Shown here one piece after another: positions 25,088 to 33,294 of a stretch of DNA of 64,000 nucleotides. Positions within the stretch are counted from its first letter, which is position 1. Each line of letters opens with the position of its first letter. Below the pieces are notes generated by a model. That model ran no database searches. It was not told the origin of the DNA and saw only the letters and a list, made by a program, of their open reading frames with translations. This stretch comes from Peptoniphilus rachelemmaiella. GTDB lineage: Bacteria; Bacillota; Clostridia; Tissierellales; Peptoniphilaceae. The DNA lies in assembly GCF_943169845.1 (NCBI RefSeq), contig NZ_CALPBW010000004.1, positions 56,848 to 120,847 on the forward strand, in the 5' to 3' direction. The translations under genes were made by a program, and so were the position numbers.

Positions 25088-26414
25088 ATCCCTGGCCGAT
25101 AAATTGCAAGACACCATCGGCAAATTGCGCGGCAAAGGCAAAGTTACCGAGCAAGATGTCGATGAGGCGATGCGCGAAGTCAAATTGGCACTGCTGGAGG
25201 CCGATGTCAATTTTAAAGTCGTCAAATCCTTTGTAAAAAAAGTGAAGGAACGCTCCTTGGGCAGCGACGTCATGGAAAGTTTGACGCCGGGCCAACAGGT
25301 CATCAAAATCGTCATGGAAGAGCTGTCGGCTTTAATGGGCGACAGTGCTGAAAAAATCGATTTTTCTAAAAGTCCGACGGTGATCTTAATGACCGGTCTG
25401 CAAGGGGCCGGTAAGACCACCACCACGGCAAAGCTTGCGCGCTTGCTTAAGAAGCAAAACAAGCGGCCCCTGCTCGTGGCCTGCGACGTTTATCGGCCGG
25501 CTGCCATCAAGCAGTTGGAAGTATTGGCATCGCAAGTGCAGGTTCCTGTATTTGCTCAGGGAACCGATGAAGATCCTGTGGTCATCGCCAAACGGGGTGT
25601 GGAACACGCCAAGGCCAACGGCAACGACGTCGTCATCATCGATACGGCAGGCCGTCTTCACGTCGATGAAGCCCTCATGGACGAAATCAAAGGGATTAAA
25701 GAGGCCACGTCGCCGACGGAAATCCTATTGGTATTGGATGCAATGACCGGTCAAGATGCGGTAAAAGTAGCCCAAGCCTTCAACGACGCCCTGTCCATTA
25801 CCGGCGTCGTACTCACGAAGCTGGACGGCGACGCCCGAGGCGGTGCGGCCCTTTCGATTCGCTCGGTGACCGAGGTGCCCATTAAATATATCGCCCTAGG
25901 CGAAAAATTGGACGCACTGGAAGTATTCCACCCGGATCGCATGGCGAAGCGTATTTTAGGCATGGGCGATGTGGTAGGCCTCATCGAAAAGGCGGAAGCC
26001 TTTGTGGACGAGAAAAAAGCCAAGGAATTGGAAGAAAAAATTCGTTCACAAACCTTCACCTTCGACGACTTTCTGGATCAAATGGAGCAAATGCGAAATC
26101 TCGGTCCCTTGGAAGATTTGCTGGGCATGCTTCCGGGCATGAACAACAAGGCCATGAAAAATTTAAAGATCGACGAGAAAGAGTTTGCTCGCGTGGAGGC
26201 GATTATCCGCTCCATGACGAAAAAAGAGCGCACCCATCCGGAGATCATCGACAGTTCGAGGAAAAAGCGCATTGCCCAAGGATCGGGTACCGATGTAAGA
26301 CAGGTGAACGGGCTTTTAAAGCAATTTAAAGAATTGCGAAAAATGATGAAGAAGCTCGGCGCAATGAGTGGCGGAAAAGGTAAACGCAAAATGAAAATGC
26401 CTTTTCCATTTTAA
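25077..26414 (+). CDS. ffh: Signal recognition particle protein Ffh
   Basis: GTPase subunit of SRP that binds signal peptides on the ribosome and docks with FtsY. The 445-residue protein has the N domain, GTPase motifs GLQGAGKTTTTAKLA, DVYRPAAIKQL, DTAGRLHVDEALM, TKLDGDARGG and ALGEKLDALEVF, and the methionine-rich M domain (about 300-445: LLGMLPGMNNKAMKNL, GSGTDVRQVN, MMKKLGAMSGGKGKRKMKM). GGAGGG precedes its ATG. The 4.5S RNA gene is not in the window. Confidence 0.97.
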   Translation: MIFESLADKLQDTIGKLRGKGKVTEQDVDEAMREVKLALLEADVNFKVVKSFVKKVKERSLGSDVMESLTPGQQVIKIVMEELSALMGDSAEKIDFSKSPTVILMTGLQGAGKTTTTAKLARLLKKQNKRPLLVACDVYRPAAIKQLEVLASQVQVPVFAQGTDEDPVVIAKRGVEHAKANGNDVVIIDTAGRLHVDEALMDEIKGIKEATSPTEILLVLDAMTGQDAVKVAQAFNDALSITGVVLTKLDGDARGGAALSIRSVTEVPIKYIALGEKLDALEVFHPDRMAKRILGMGDVVGLIEKAEAFVDEKKAKELEEKIRSQTFTFDDFLDQMEQMRNLGPLEDLLGMLPGMNNKAMKNLKIDEKEFARVEAIIRSMTKKERTHPEIIDSSRKKRIAQGSGTDVRQVNGLLKQFKELRKMMKKLGAMSGGKGKRKMKMPFPF

Positions 26415-26436
26415 ATGAGAAATATGGGAGGAAATA

Positions 26437-26952
26437 ATGGCAGTAAAAATTAGATTAAAGAGAATGGGTTCCAAGAAGAATCCTTTTTACAGAATTGTTG
26501 TAGCAGACTCCAGAAAACCGAGAGACGGTCGCTTCATTGAAGAAATCGGCTACTACAATCCCCTGACGGAACCGAAGATCCTGCGCGTCGATGCCGACAA
26601 GGCGAACACCTGGATCAAAAACGGTGCAAAACCCACGGACACGGTAGACCGCCTCTTTAAAGAAAATGCCGTTTACGACGCAACGGGCAGCTACGACAAC
26701 TCCGACGTTCAAAAAGCTAAACGGGAAGAAAAAAAGGCCGCTGAACGCAAAGCCTTGGCTGAAAGAGAAGCCGAATTAGATCGCTTAGACGAAGAAGCAA
26801 AAGAACGCAAGGCAAAAGAAGCGGAAGAAGCAAAAGCAGCCGCAGCCAAAGCTGCTGAAGAAGCCGCCGCAGCTGAAGAAACTGAAGAAGCTGAAGGGGA
26901 AGAAGTAGCTGAAGAAGCCCCGGAAGCGGAAGAAGTAGCTGAAGAAGCATAA
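26437..26952 (+). CDS. rpsP: Ribosomal protein S16 with long acidic tail
   Basis: The first 80 or so residues are an ordinary S16 ([38 protein letters not shown]). S16 is usually 80-95 residues, but here 171: residues 85-171 form a tail that begins as a charged helix ([20 protein letters not shown]) and becomes an almost pure Glu/Ala region. The final part is built from a 21-base direct repeat. Tails of this kind exist in some S16 proteins of other bacteria, but this one doubles the protein. First gene of the rpsP-khpA-rimM-trmD-rplS group, 22 bases after ffh. Confidence 0.95.
   Translation: MAVKIRLKRMGSKKNPFYRIVVADSRKPRDGRFIEEIGYYNPLTEPKILRVDADKANTWIKNGAKPTDTVDRLFKENAVYDATGSYDNSDVQKAKREEKKAAERKALAEREAELDRLDEEAKERKAKEAEEAKAAAAKAAEEAAAAEETEEAEGEEVAEEAPEAEEVAEEA
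26898..26948 (+). repeat. 21-base direct repeat in the rpsP tail
   Basis: The same 21 bases occur at 26898-26918 and 26928-26948, exactly 30 bases apart, so copies encode the same residues in frame (EEVAEEA). The spacing is a multiple of three, so gain or loss of a unit would keep the frame. Confidence 0.9.
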
Positions 26953-26974
26953 GTTTCAAACCAGGAGGTGAGAC

Positions 26975-27214
26975 ATGGAAGCGTTAATTCACTACATCGT
27001 CTCGAAGCTCGTTAAGGATCCCGAGTCCGTTGAAGTTATTAAAACCGTCGACGGCGACGAGGTCCACATCCAAGTGTATCTGAATCCCGACGATATGGGG
27101 CGCGTCATCGGACGTCAGGGAAAAATTGCCCGCTCCATTCGAAGCATCGCAAAAGCGGTGGGGACGAAGGAACAAGTGATGGTCTCGGTGGATTTCGATG
27201 CCAAAGAAGGATAA
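26975..27214 (+). CDS. khpA: KH-domain RNA-binding protein KhpA
   Basis: A 79-residue single KH-domain protein (YlqC/KhpA), which with KhpB binds RNA and affects cell-size control and translation in Gram-positives. The GxxG loop is seen in VIGRQGKIARSIRSI. The AGGAGGTG binding site is strong. Position between rpsP and rimM is the conserved one, and it overlaps rimM by 17 bases. Confidence 0.93.
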   Translation: MEALIHYIVSKLVKDPESVEVIKTVDGDEVHIQVYLNPDDMGRVIGRQGKIARSIRSIAKAVGTKEQVMVSVDFDAKEG

Positions 27215-27698
27215 AGTACTCGTCGGAGAAATTACATCGGCCCACGGCATTCGCGGCATGATCAAGGTTTATCCCTACACGGATTCGCCGGAGCGATTCA
27301 AAACCATTCAGCGCGTCTTCATCGAAGGTGAAGATACCCTGCGCGAGATTGAATCGGCGTCGGTTCAAAAAAACATGGCGCTTATAAAAATTCAGGGCGT
27401 GGACACGCGAAATGCCTCGGAGGGAATCGTCAAGAAGAAACTGTATATTCCCTTCGAAGATCGCAAGCCCCTTGAAAAAGATCAGTACTTTATCGACGAC
27501 CTGATCGGTCTTCGTGTATCTACTGTGGCAGGGGATGTGATCGGCGAGCTGACCGATGTTCTGACGCAGCACGGCAACGACATATTGGTCATATCCACGG
27601 AAACAGGCCAAGTGCTTATTCCGTTTGTAAAAGCCTTTGTTCGCTCCGTGGACGATGAAGGCATCGTCATCGAACCCATCGAGGGGATGCTTTCATGA
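27198..27698 (+). CDS. rimM: Ribosome maturation factor RimM
   Basis: Assembles the head of the 30S subunit, binding S19. The 166-residue protein has the N-terminal RimM domain (VGEITSAHGIRGMIKVYPYTD) and the C-terminal PRC-barrel (YFIDDLIGLRV, LTDVLTQHGNDILVI, LIPFVKAFVRSVD). Overlaps khpA at the start and trmD by four bases at the end. Confidence 0.95.
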   Translation: MPKKDKVLVGEITSAHGIRGMIKVYPYTDSPERFKTIQRVFIEGEDTLREIESASVQKNMALIKIQGVDTRNASEGIVKKKLYIPFEDRKPLEKDQYFIDDLIGLRVSTVAGDVIGELTDVLTQHGNDILVISTETGQVLIPFVKAFVRSVDDEGIVIEPIEGMLS

Positions 27699-28444
27699 GG
27701 TTTACCGTACTGACTTTATTTCCTGAATTTGTCGACTCGATGAAGAGCTATTCCGTCATCGGACGGGCCGTGGATAAAGGCATCATCCGATTAGACAGCG
27801 TCAACATTCGGGATTACACCACAGACAAACACAACAATGTAGACGACTACAGCTACGGCGGCGGTCCGGGCATGGTTTTGCAGGCACAGCCGGTTACCGA
27901 TGCCATATTAAAAAATCGCGGATGGGACGGTTACGTCATTCATTTATCGCCGCGTGGCAAGGTATTAACCCAGTCGAAGTTGGAAGCATTGGCAAAGAAA
28001 GAACACATCGTCCTGGTCAACGGTCACTACGAAGGCATCGATCAGCGTGTGTTGGACCACTATATCGACGAAGAAATTTCAGTCGGTGATTACGTACTTT
28101 CCGGCGGGGAGCTGGGCTCTATGATCTTAATCGACGGCGTGAGTCGCTTGATTGACGGCGTCCTGAGCAACGAGGATTCGGCTGTGGAAGAATCCCATAG
28201 TCAAGGCCTTCTAGAGCATAGCCACTACACCAGGCCCTATAATTTCCGAGGCTATTGTGTACCCGATGTGCTGTTAAGCGGCAATCACCGAAAGATCGAA
28301 GAATATAGAAGAAGAGAAGCTCTGAAAGTAACCTACGAACGTAGGCCCGATCTCTTAGAGACAGCACCACTTTCGGAGTCGGATAAGAGTTATTTAAAGA
28401 CTCTCAAAGAAAAACAAGAGGGGGAAAAGCATGGACATCATTAA
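27695..28444 (+). CDS. trmD: tRNA (guanine37-N1)-methyltransferase TrmD
   Basis: Adds m1G37 to tRNAs to prevent frameshifting. The 249-residue SPOUT enzyme shows [11 protein letters not shown] at the start, [10 protein letters not shown], the knot segments [13 protein letters not shown] and [11 protein letters not shown], and [17 protein letters not shown]. It overlaps rplS by 14 bases. Confidence 0.97.
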   Translation: MRFTVLTLFPEFVDSMKSYSVIGRAVDKGIIRLDSVNIRDYTTDKHNNVDDYSYGGGPGMVLQAQPVTDAILKNRGWDGYVIHLSPRGKVLTQSKLEALAKKEHIVLVNGHYEGIDQRVLDHYIDEEISVGDYVLSGGELGSMILIDGVSRLIDGVLSNEDSAVEESHSQGLLEHSHYTRPYNFRGYCVPDVLLSGNHRKIEEYRRREALKVTYERRPDLLETAPLSESDKSYLKTLKEKQEGEKHGHH

Positions 28445-28775
28445 ATCCATTGAACAAGCGCAATTAAAAGACAATGTGCCTGAATTTAAAGTAGGCGACA
28501 CCGTACAAGTAAACTACCGTATCATCGAAGGTTCCAGAGAAAGAATCCAAGCATTCGAAGGTACCGTCATCAAACGTCAAGGCGGCAGCATCAACGAAAC
28601 CTTTACCGTCAGACGTCTTTCCTATGGTGTCGGCGTCGAAAGAACCTTCCCGGTTCACTCTCCGAGAATTGCTGAAATCAAGGTATTAAAGCGCGGTAAA
28701 GTTCGTCGTGCAAAACTTTACTACTTACGCGATCGTCAAGGTAAAGCGGCCAAAGTTAAAGAAAAGAAGTTTTAA
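28431..28775 (+). CDS. rplS: Ribosomal protein L19
   Basis: A 114-residue L19, located at the 30S-50S interface. Family landmarks: [50 protein letters not shown] and [19 protein letters not shown]. Last gene of the ylxM-rplS transcript; a terminator follows within six bases of the stop. Confidence 0.97.
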   Translation: MDIIKSIEQAQLKDNVPEFKVGDTVQVNYRIIEGSRERIQAFEGTVIKRQGGSINETFTVRRLSYGVGVERTFPVHSPRIAEIKVLKRGKVRRAKLYYLRDRQGKAAKVKEKKF

Positions 28776-28780
28776 TTGTT

Positions 28781-28811
28781 TAGGCATTGCTTTTGCAGTG
28801 CCTATTCTTTT
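28781..28811 (+). terminator. Terminator after rplS
   Basis: Ten-pair hairpin TAGGCATTGC/GCAGTGCCTA (one G-U) with TTTT loop, followed by TTCTTTT. No promoter is evident between it and the GH18 gene 36 bases on. Confidence 0.87.
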
Positions 28812-28846
28812 AAATTCCTTTTAAATCAAAGAAAGTAGCAGGTGCC

Positions 28847-30517
28847 ATGAAAAAACTACTTATTTTGCTCTTGGTTCTCGCCGGCGTGTTATTTGGCGGT
28901 TACACCGTATTAAATAAAGTGGGCGGCAACAATCAATATTCCGAAGTTTATAAATCCTTTCACGTCATCTACGAAGACCAGCTCGTGCCGAAAAAATACG
29001 CCATGCGCGAAGACGGCCAGTACTTTATGTCCTTGGAAGGCGTGCAAAAATACATCGACAAAACGGCTCGCTTCGACGATTCGAAAGGTGCCGTCGTCTT
29101 TAACAATCGTTGCGGCGAAAAAGTGTTGCCCTTAGACAGCAATGAAGCCACGGTCAACGGCGGAAAGATCGGTTTAAGAGATCCCCTCGTTAAAAAAGGC
29201 GATCAAATCTTTATTCCGGTGGAAGCATTCATCCACGATTACCCCATTGCCATGAATTACGAAAAGGACAAAAATGTCCTGATTATGGATAATCGCATGA
29301 AGAAACACGCCGTCGGCACATTGGCCGGCGACGGCGTCAACTTACGCGAATCCGACACCACAGATTCACCCATTGTCGCCACCTTAAAAGCGGACACAAA
29401 GCTTTGGGTGTATGGCAAAAAAGGCAATTGGTATCACGTCAGGGAACAAAACGGCTTTCTGGGTTGGATTCGTGAGGACAATCTAAACGTCGAGACCTTG
29501 GAAGGTGGCGAGTATACGGCAGACAGCGGCCTTGTGCAGCAATCGGCCGTCAAGAAGCCTTTAAACATCACCTACGACTACACCTACGCGCAGGTCAAGG
29601 ACGAAGTCATTGCCGGCATCAAGAAAATCGACGGTTTGGACGTGGTGATCCCCACGTGGTTTTCCATGGAAAATGCTCAAGGGGATATTCGCGACCGCGG
29701 CGACATTCGCTACGTCGAAAATTATGCCAAATTAGGCGTAGCTACATGGGCCTATTTGGACAACAGTTTCGATCCCGATTTAACCCATCAATTCCTGCAA
29801 AACGAAGAGGCACGCAAAAAAGCCGTGTCCACCTTTGTAAACTTTGCCAAAGCCTACGGCATGAAGGGCGTAAACATCGACTTTGAAAACATCAAAGTGG
29901 AAGATCGCGACGCCTTAACCGCCTTCGTAAGGGAAGTGGCAGAGGAGGCAAGAGCGGCGGATCTGTTGGTTTCTGTTTGCGTGACGCCGCAAATTTCCAA
30001 GAACGTGAAGAACGAACTTTACGACAGAAAGGCCTTGGCCGAGATCTGTGACTATGTGGTTTTAATGGCCTATGACCAACACTGGGGCAGCTCCGAAAAA
30101 GCAGGCTCCGTCGCCGAATACAAATGGGTGGAAGGCAATGTGAACGTCAGTCTCAAGGACATTCCGCCGGAAAAATTCATTCTTTCCGTGCCCTTCTATG
30201 CCCGCTTGTGGAAAGAAGGCGACAAGGGACTGACATCCAGTGCCGTGGGCATGAAGACCACAGCCGATTATGTGAAGGCTCGCGGATTAAATCCTGTCTG
30301 GGACGACGAGGCGAAACAGTATACCATTGAACAAAGCGTGAACGGAAAGAGCGAAAAGATCTGGATCGAAAACGCGGAGTCTGTGGCGTGGAAAGTTTCG
30401 CTGATGCGCAAATACAATTTGGCAGGCATTTCGTCCTGGCGACTGGGATTTGAGACGCCGGACGTATGGACGGCCATGGCGGATCAATTCAGCAAATACC
30501 GCTATCCCTACCAATAG
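28847..30517 (+). CDS. Membrane-anchored GH18 glycosidase with SH3b domain
   Basis: A 556-residue exported protein: N-terminal signal or anchor (about 3-21, LLILLLVLAGVLFGGYTV), a copper-amine-oxidase-like stalk domain (about 40-150, IFIPVEAFIHDYPIAMNYE), a bacterial SH3 domain (about 160-210, GVNLRESDTTDSPIVATL to GFLGWIREDNL), and a GH18 barrel (about 235-550). The catalytic glutamate is in MKGVNIDFENI and DYVVLMAYDQHWG is typical of the YaaH/YdhD/SleL branch, which cleaves peptidoglycan glycan chains. Sporulation genes are not seen, so a wall remodelling role in growing cells is likely (inference). Confidence 0.88.
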   Translation: MKKLLILLLVLAGVLFGGYTVLNKVGGNNQYSEVYKSFHVIYEDQLVPKKYAMREDGQYFMSLEGVQKYIDKTARFDDSKGAVVFNNRCGEKVLPLDSNEATVNGGKIGLRDPLVKKGDQIFIPVEAFIHDYPIAMNYEKDKNVLIMDNRMKKHAVGTLAGDGVNLRESDTTDSPIVATLKADTKLWVYGKKGNWYHVREQNGFLGWIREDNLNVETLEGGEYTADSGLVQQSAVKKPLNITYDYTYAQVKDEVIAGIKKIDGLDVVIPTWFSMENAQGDIRDRGDIRYVENYAKLGVATWAYLDNSFDPDLTHQFLQNEEARKKAVSTFVNFAKAYGMKGVNIDFENIKVEDRDALTAFVREVAEEARAADLLVSVCVTPQISKNVKNELYDRKALAEICDYVVLMAYDQHWGSSEKAGSVAEYKWVEGNVNVSLKDIPPEKFILSVPFYARLWKEGDKGLTSSAVGMKTTADYVKARGLNPVWDDEAKQYTIEQSVNGKSEKIWIENAESVAWKVSLMRKYNLAGISSWRLGFETPDVWTAMADQFSKYRYPYQ

Positions 30518-30520
30518 AAA

Positions 30521-30548
30521 TTGCATATTTCGGAAATTTTGATATAAT
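30521..30548 (+). promoter_or_regulatory. Promoter of the phospholipase-C-like gene
   Basis: TTGCAT (30521-30526), 16-base spacer, TATAAT (30543-30548), 36 bases before the ATG. Confidence 0.7.
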
Positions 30549-30584
30549 GTCATAGGTAGACGGAACAAAGAAAAAGGAGCGTTC

Positions 30585-31220
30585 ATGGTACCTGAAACAC
30601 ATCGTATAATCGCCGGTGAAGTGCGAAATCGCATCATAAAGGATTACGGCATTGTTTTAGACGAATCCAAAATGTTGCGTGGATCCATTGCGCCGGACGT
30701 CTATCCGAAGTATAAATTTATTCCCCATTACTATGACGAAAGCATCGATTATATCGTCGAGAAAATCGTCGCCTTGGTTCCCTATATGTCGGAGCTGGCC
30801 AACGATACGGCGTGGAAAGGTTTGTTAAATCTTCCCGTCAGCTATATGATCGGCGTCATCAGTCACTATTTATGCGACTACATGACCCATCCCCACGCTC
30901 GGCGCATTCGCTGCACGTCTATGAAAGACTTAAAATCCCATTTGCTTTACGAAAAGGATTTGAATCGCTTTGTTAAAAAACAAGGCGTCGATAAGGATTT
31001 TATTTCCAATATGGAAATGGGGAGCTTTCATGGCGAAAAAGAGGATCTGCGCGTCTATGTAAAAGAGCAAATCACGAATTTAATCGAGCTTTATAAAAAA
31101 GAACCCATCACATTCAGAAACGATGCGAATTTCGCATTTTTGATTAATGTGTTTATATCGAACGTTGTTTGTGAAGCGGCCTTCAGCTATCAAAAGGCCG
31201 GACAAGTTCAAATGGCATAA
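30585..31220 (+). CDS. Zinc-dependent phospholipase C family protein
   Basis: A 211-residue protein of the zinc-dependent phospholipase C/S1-P1-like group. Candidate metal ligands lie in ETHRIIAGEV near the start, GSIAPDVYPKYKFIPHYYDE, and VISHYLCDYMTHPHARR, a spacing like that of bacterial phospholipase C (Trp1 of the mature toxin is replaced). It has no signal peptide, so it is probably cytoplasmic and may act on another phosphodiester or lipid. It has its own promoter; the T-box leader of asnA follows. Family call fairly safe, activity not shown. Confidence 0.75.
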   Translation: MVPETHRIIAGEVRNRIIKDYGIVLDESKMLRGSIAPDVYPKYKFIPHYYDESIDYIVEKIVALVPYMSELANDTAWKGLLNLPVSYMIGVISHYLCDYMTHPHARRIRCTSMKDLKSHLLYEKDLNRFVKKQGVDKDFISNMEMGSFHGEKEDLRVYVKEQITNLIELYKKEPITFRNDANFAFLINVFISNVVCEAAFSYQKAGQVQMA

Positions 31221-31223
31221 CCT

Positions 31224-31426
31224 TTGAAGAGAAGGGAAGTAGGACAGCTTATATTTAGCGAGGCATGTCGGTGAAAGATGCTTATGGGCCCCTATGGAAA
31301 ACATCTCGGAGGATCTGCTCTCAAAAGGGCAGACGGTTTTACCCGTTATTTTGTAATAGAGTATGAAGTACTCGAAAAGGTGGCATAGCGAATTTTTCGT
31401 CCGTTTGATGAAGAATTCGCTTTTTT
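31224..31426 (+). promoter_or_regulatory. T-box riboswitch controlling asnA (tRNA-Asn sensing)
   Basis: Leader that senses uncharged tRNA. The T-box core AAGGTGGCATAGCG (31377-31390) matches 11 of 14 consensus bases. The antiterminator pairs CGAAAA (31373-31378) with TTTTCG (31394-31399) around the core; the competing terminator pairs 31387-31401 with 31407-31421 (15 pairs, two G-U) and ends in six T. The bulge base in TGGC matches a tRNA with discriminator G, as in tRNA-Asn. A candidate specifier AAC (Asn) lies at 31300-31302 and the AAGTA motif at the Stem I base. The gene controlled is asparagine synthetase, which fits. Confidence 0.88.
31387..31426 (+). terminator. T-box-controlled terminator before asnA
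   Basis: Stem 31387-31401 with 31407-31421, loop CGTTT, then T-run 31421-31426. It shares bases 31394-31399 with the antiterminator helix, so only one of the two can form. Confidence 0.88.
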
Positions 31427-31441
31427 AATGAAGGAGATAAC

Positions 31442-32440
31442 ATGAGAAACAATTCTGAAGCAACAAAATTTACAATTAAAGAAACGCAAATCGCCATTAA
31501 AAGTTTAAAGGATTACTTTGAAAGGGATTTGGCCAATACATTAAACTTAACCCGCGTCTCGGCGCCCTTATTCGTGCGTCCGGAGACGGGCTTAAACGAC
31601 AATTTAAGCGGCGTGGAAAAAGCCGTGTCGTTTAAAATGCGTAAATACGATATCAATGTAGAAATCGTGCAATCTTTGGCGAAGTGGAAGCGTAACGCCT
31701 TAAAGGTCTACGGTTTTGATTATTACGAAGGTCTTTACACGGACATGAACGCCATTCGTCCCGACGAAGAATTAGACAGCATCCACTCCATTTACGTGGA
31801 TCAGTGGGATTGGGAAAAAGTGATTCGAAAAGAAGACCGCACCGATGCCTACTTGCATTTTATTGTTTCGGAAATTTATTCGGTTTTCCTTCGCACGGAA
31901 ACCTATATTAACAGCGTGTACCCCCATATTCTTTCGAGAAAATTGCCCTCCTCCATTTATTTTATGACCTCGCAGGAACTGGAGGATAAGTATCCGGACT
32001 TGAGCCCGAAAGACAGAGAGTACGCTATCTGCCGCGAGAAAAAAGCCGTATTTTTACAAGGCATCGGAAAAGAACTTGCAGGCGGCGCGCCTCACGACGG
32101 CCGAAGCCCTGACTATGACGATTGGGATTTAAACGGAGACATTCTCTTCTACAACCCGACTACGGATTCGGTGATCGAGCTTTCCTCCATGGGGATACGG
32201 GTGGATGAAGATAGCTTAATGCGTCAATTAGAAATAGCCGGTGCGACGGATCGCCTAGAGATGAAGTATCACAAGGATCTTTTAGAAGGCAATCTGCCCT
32301 ACACCGTCGGCGGCGGCATCGGCCAATCCCGAATTTGCATGTTCTTTTTAGAAAAGAAATCCATTGCCGAGGTGCAAGCCTCCGTTTGGCCCGATGATTT
32401 TCTCTTGGAATCGAAACTTCGCGGGGAAGACGTGTTGTAA
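31442..32440 (+). CDS. asnA: Aspartate-ammonia ligase (asparagine synthetase A)
   Basis: Makes asparagine from aspartate, ammonia and ATP. The 332-residue class II synthetase-like enzyme shows TQIAIKSLKDYFERDLANTL, LNLTRVSAPLFV, GLNDNLSGVEKAV, ETYINSVYPHILSRKLP, and the C-terminal GGGIGQSRICMFFLEK motif. AAGGAG precedes the ATG. Expression is expected to rise when tRNA-Asn is uncharged, through the leader upstream. Confidence 0.96.
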   Translation: MRNNSEATKFTIKETQIAIKSLKDYFERDLANTLNLTRVSAPLFVRPETGLNDNLSGVEKAVSFKMRKYDINVEIVQSLAKWKRNALKVYGFDYYEGLYTDMNAIRPDEELDSIHSIYVDQWDWEKVIRKEDRTDAYLHFIVSEIYSVFLRTETYINSVYPHILSRKLPSSIYFMTSQELEDKYPDLSPKDREYAICREKKAVFLQGIGKELAGGAPHDGRSPDYDDWDLNGDILFYNPTTDSVIELSSMGIRVDEDSLMRQLEIAGATDRLEMKYHKDLLEGNLPYTVGGGIGQSRICMFFLEKKSIAEVQASVWPDDFLLESKLRGEDVL

Positions 32441-32457
32441 AAACCGTGAATTCTTTC

Positions 32458-32481
32458 GTGCTTTATGGTAAAATAAAGCAC
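32458..32481 (+). promoter_or_regulatory. Palindrome over an extended -10 promoter
   Basis: GTGCTTTA and TAAAGCAC form a perfect inverted repeat with 8-base arms and 8-base spacing. The spacer and right arm contain TGGTAAAAT (32466-32474), an extended -10. This could be an operator for a dimeric repressor; the same bases could also form a hairpin that ends asnA transcription, but there is no T-run. Confidence 0.5.
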
Positions 32482-32497
32482 AATAAGGAGGAAAAGC

Positions 32498-33256
32498 ATG
32501 TCCGTACAAAATGCGCAACTAAATGACAAGACGTTGAATTTCGTCGACATGAAAGCGAAACTGACGCAGAAGTTTTTGTATGGAGCGGATAGCTCGGCCA
32601 TGCAACTCCTTTTAAATCTCTACGATCTGGAAGAGAAAATTCACAATATTTTCCCCTCCTACGTATCGATGAAAAATCTGAAGAAGGACATTCTGTCTTT
32701 TCTTCGGCGAAAAGATAATCGCGCCGTCTTTGCAAACAGCTTGACCGATGCCATTTATGACGACATCAATCGTTTTGAGCTGGTGATGTACTTGGCCGGC
32801 TATAAATGCGGTTACAGCGCGGCATCGGAAGCCAACGATCTGGAGATCATCGCCCTGCGCCACATCGATCTGTGTCATCTTTTCGAACGCAAGGTGCTGT
32901 TTCACTACGATGCGGAATACGACGATGTGCGGCGTTTTCGTAAAGAAGCCTTGGAGCGGCACATTCGCGCAATCGGCGGCGGAGAAGCCATTGGCGAAGA
33001 GGCACGTCGTTTTTCAAAATCGGTGTTGAAGCGCAAAGTATTAACCTTAAATCATTATGTGGACCGGCAATTGCAAGTCGATTTTCAAAGCCCGAAAAAG
33101 TTATATCGCGAGTCGGACTATGTTCTGACGCGGGAAGAGCTGGTCGGTTTAAATCGTAAATTAAAGAATTTTCTATATAGAGACGGATTACGAATCTATT
33201 TGTCTGCCTATTGGTGCGGCATCAACGATTCGGTCTTAAAAAGATACCGTCCGTAA
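32498..33256 (+). CDS. Unrecognised helical protein
   Basis: A 252-residue soluble protein that I cannot assign to a family. It is rich in charged and hydrophobic residues with a helical pattern throughout and no signal peptide or membrane segment. Recurring aromatic-rich pieces, such as INRFELVMYLAGYKCGYSAA and NFLYRDGLRIYLSAYWCGIN, look like related helical motifs at the middle and the end of the protein, perhaps an internal repeat. It has a good ribosome binding site, its own promoter with an overlapping palindrome, and its own terminator, so it is a stand-alone regulated gene between asnA and ruvC. Confidence 0.75.
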   Translation: MSVQNAQLNDKTLNFVDMKAKLTQKFLYGADSSAMQLLLNLYDLEEKIHNIFPSYVSMKNLKKDILSFLRRKDNRAVFANSLTDAIYDDINRFELVMYLAGYKCGYSAASEANDLEIIALRHIDLCHLFERKVLFHYDAEYDDVRRFRKEALERHIRAIGGGEAIGEEARRFSKSVLKRKVLTLNHYVDRQLQVDFQSPKKLYRESDYVLTREELVGLNRKLKNFLYRDGLRIYLSAYWCGINDSVLKRYRP

Positions 33257-33260
33257 CCGA

Positions 33261-33284
33261 AGGGCTCGAAGGAGCCCTTTTTTT
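33261..33284 (+). terminator. Terminator directly before ruvC
   Basis: Hairpin AGGGCTC-GAAG-GAGCCCT followed by T-run 33278-33284. The AAGGAG of ruvC begins at the next base, so no promoter can lie between. Confidence 0.92.
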
Positions 33285-33294
33285 AAGGAGTTTT

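Noticed and set aside
26717..26959. Leucine-rich frame opposite the rpsP tail
   Set aside because: Simply the reverse complement of the Glu/Ala repeat; composition has no meaning.
33211..33294. N-terminal extension of RuvC
   Set aside because: Would cross an intrinsic terminator and add residues foreign to RuvC; ATG 33295 has AAGGAG and gives the family N-terminus.
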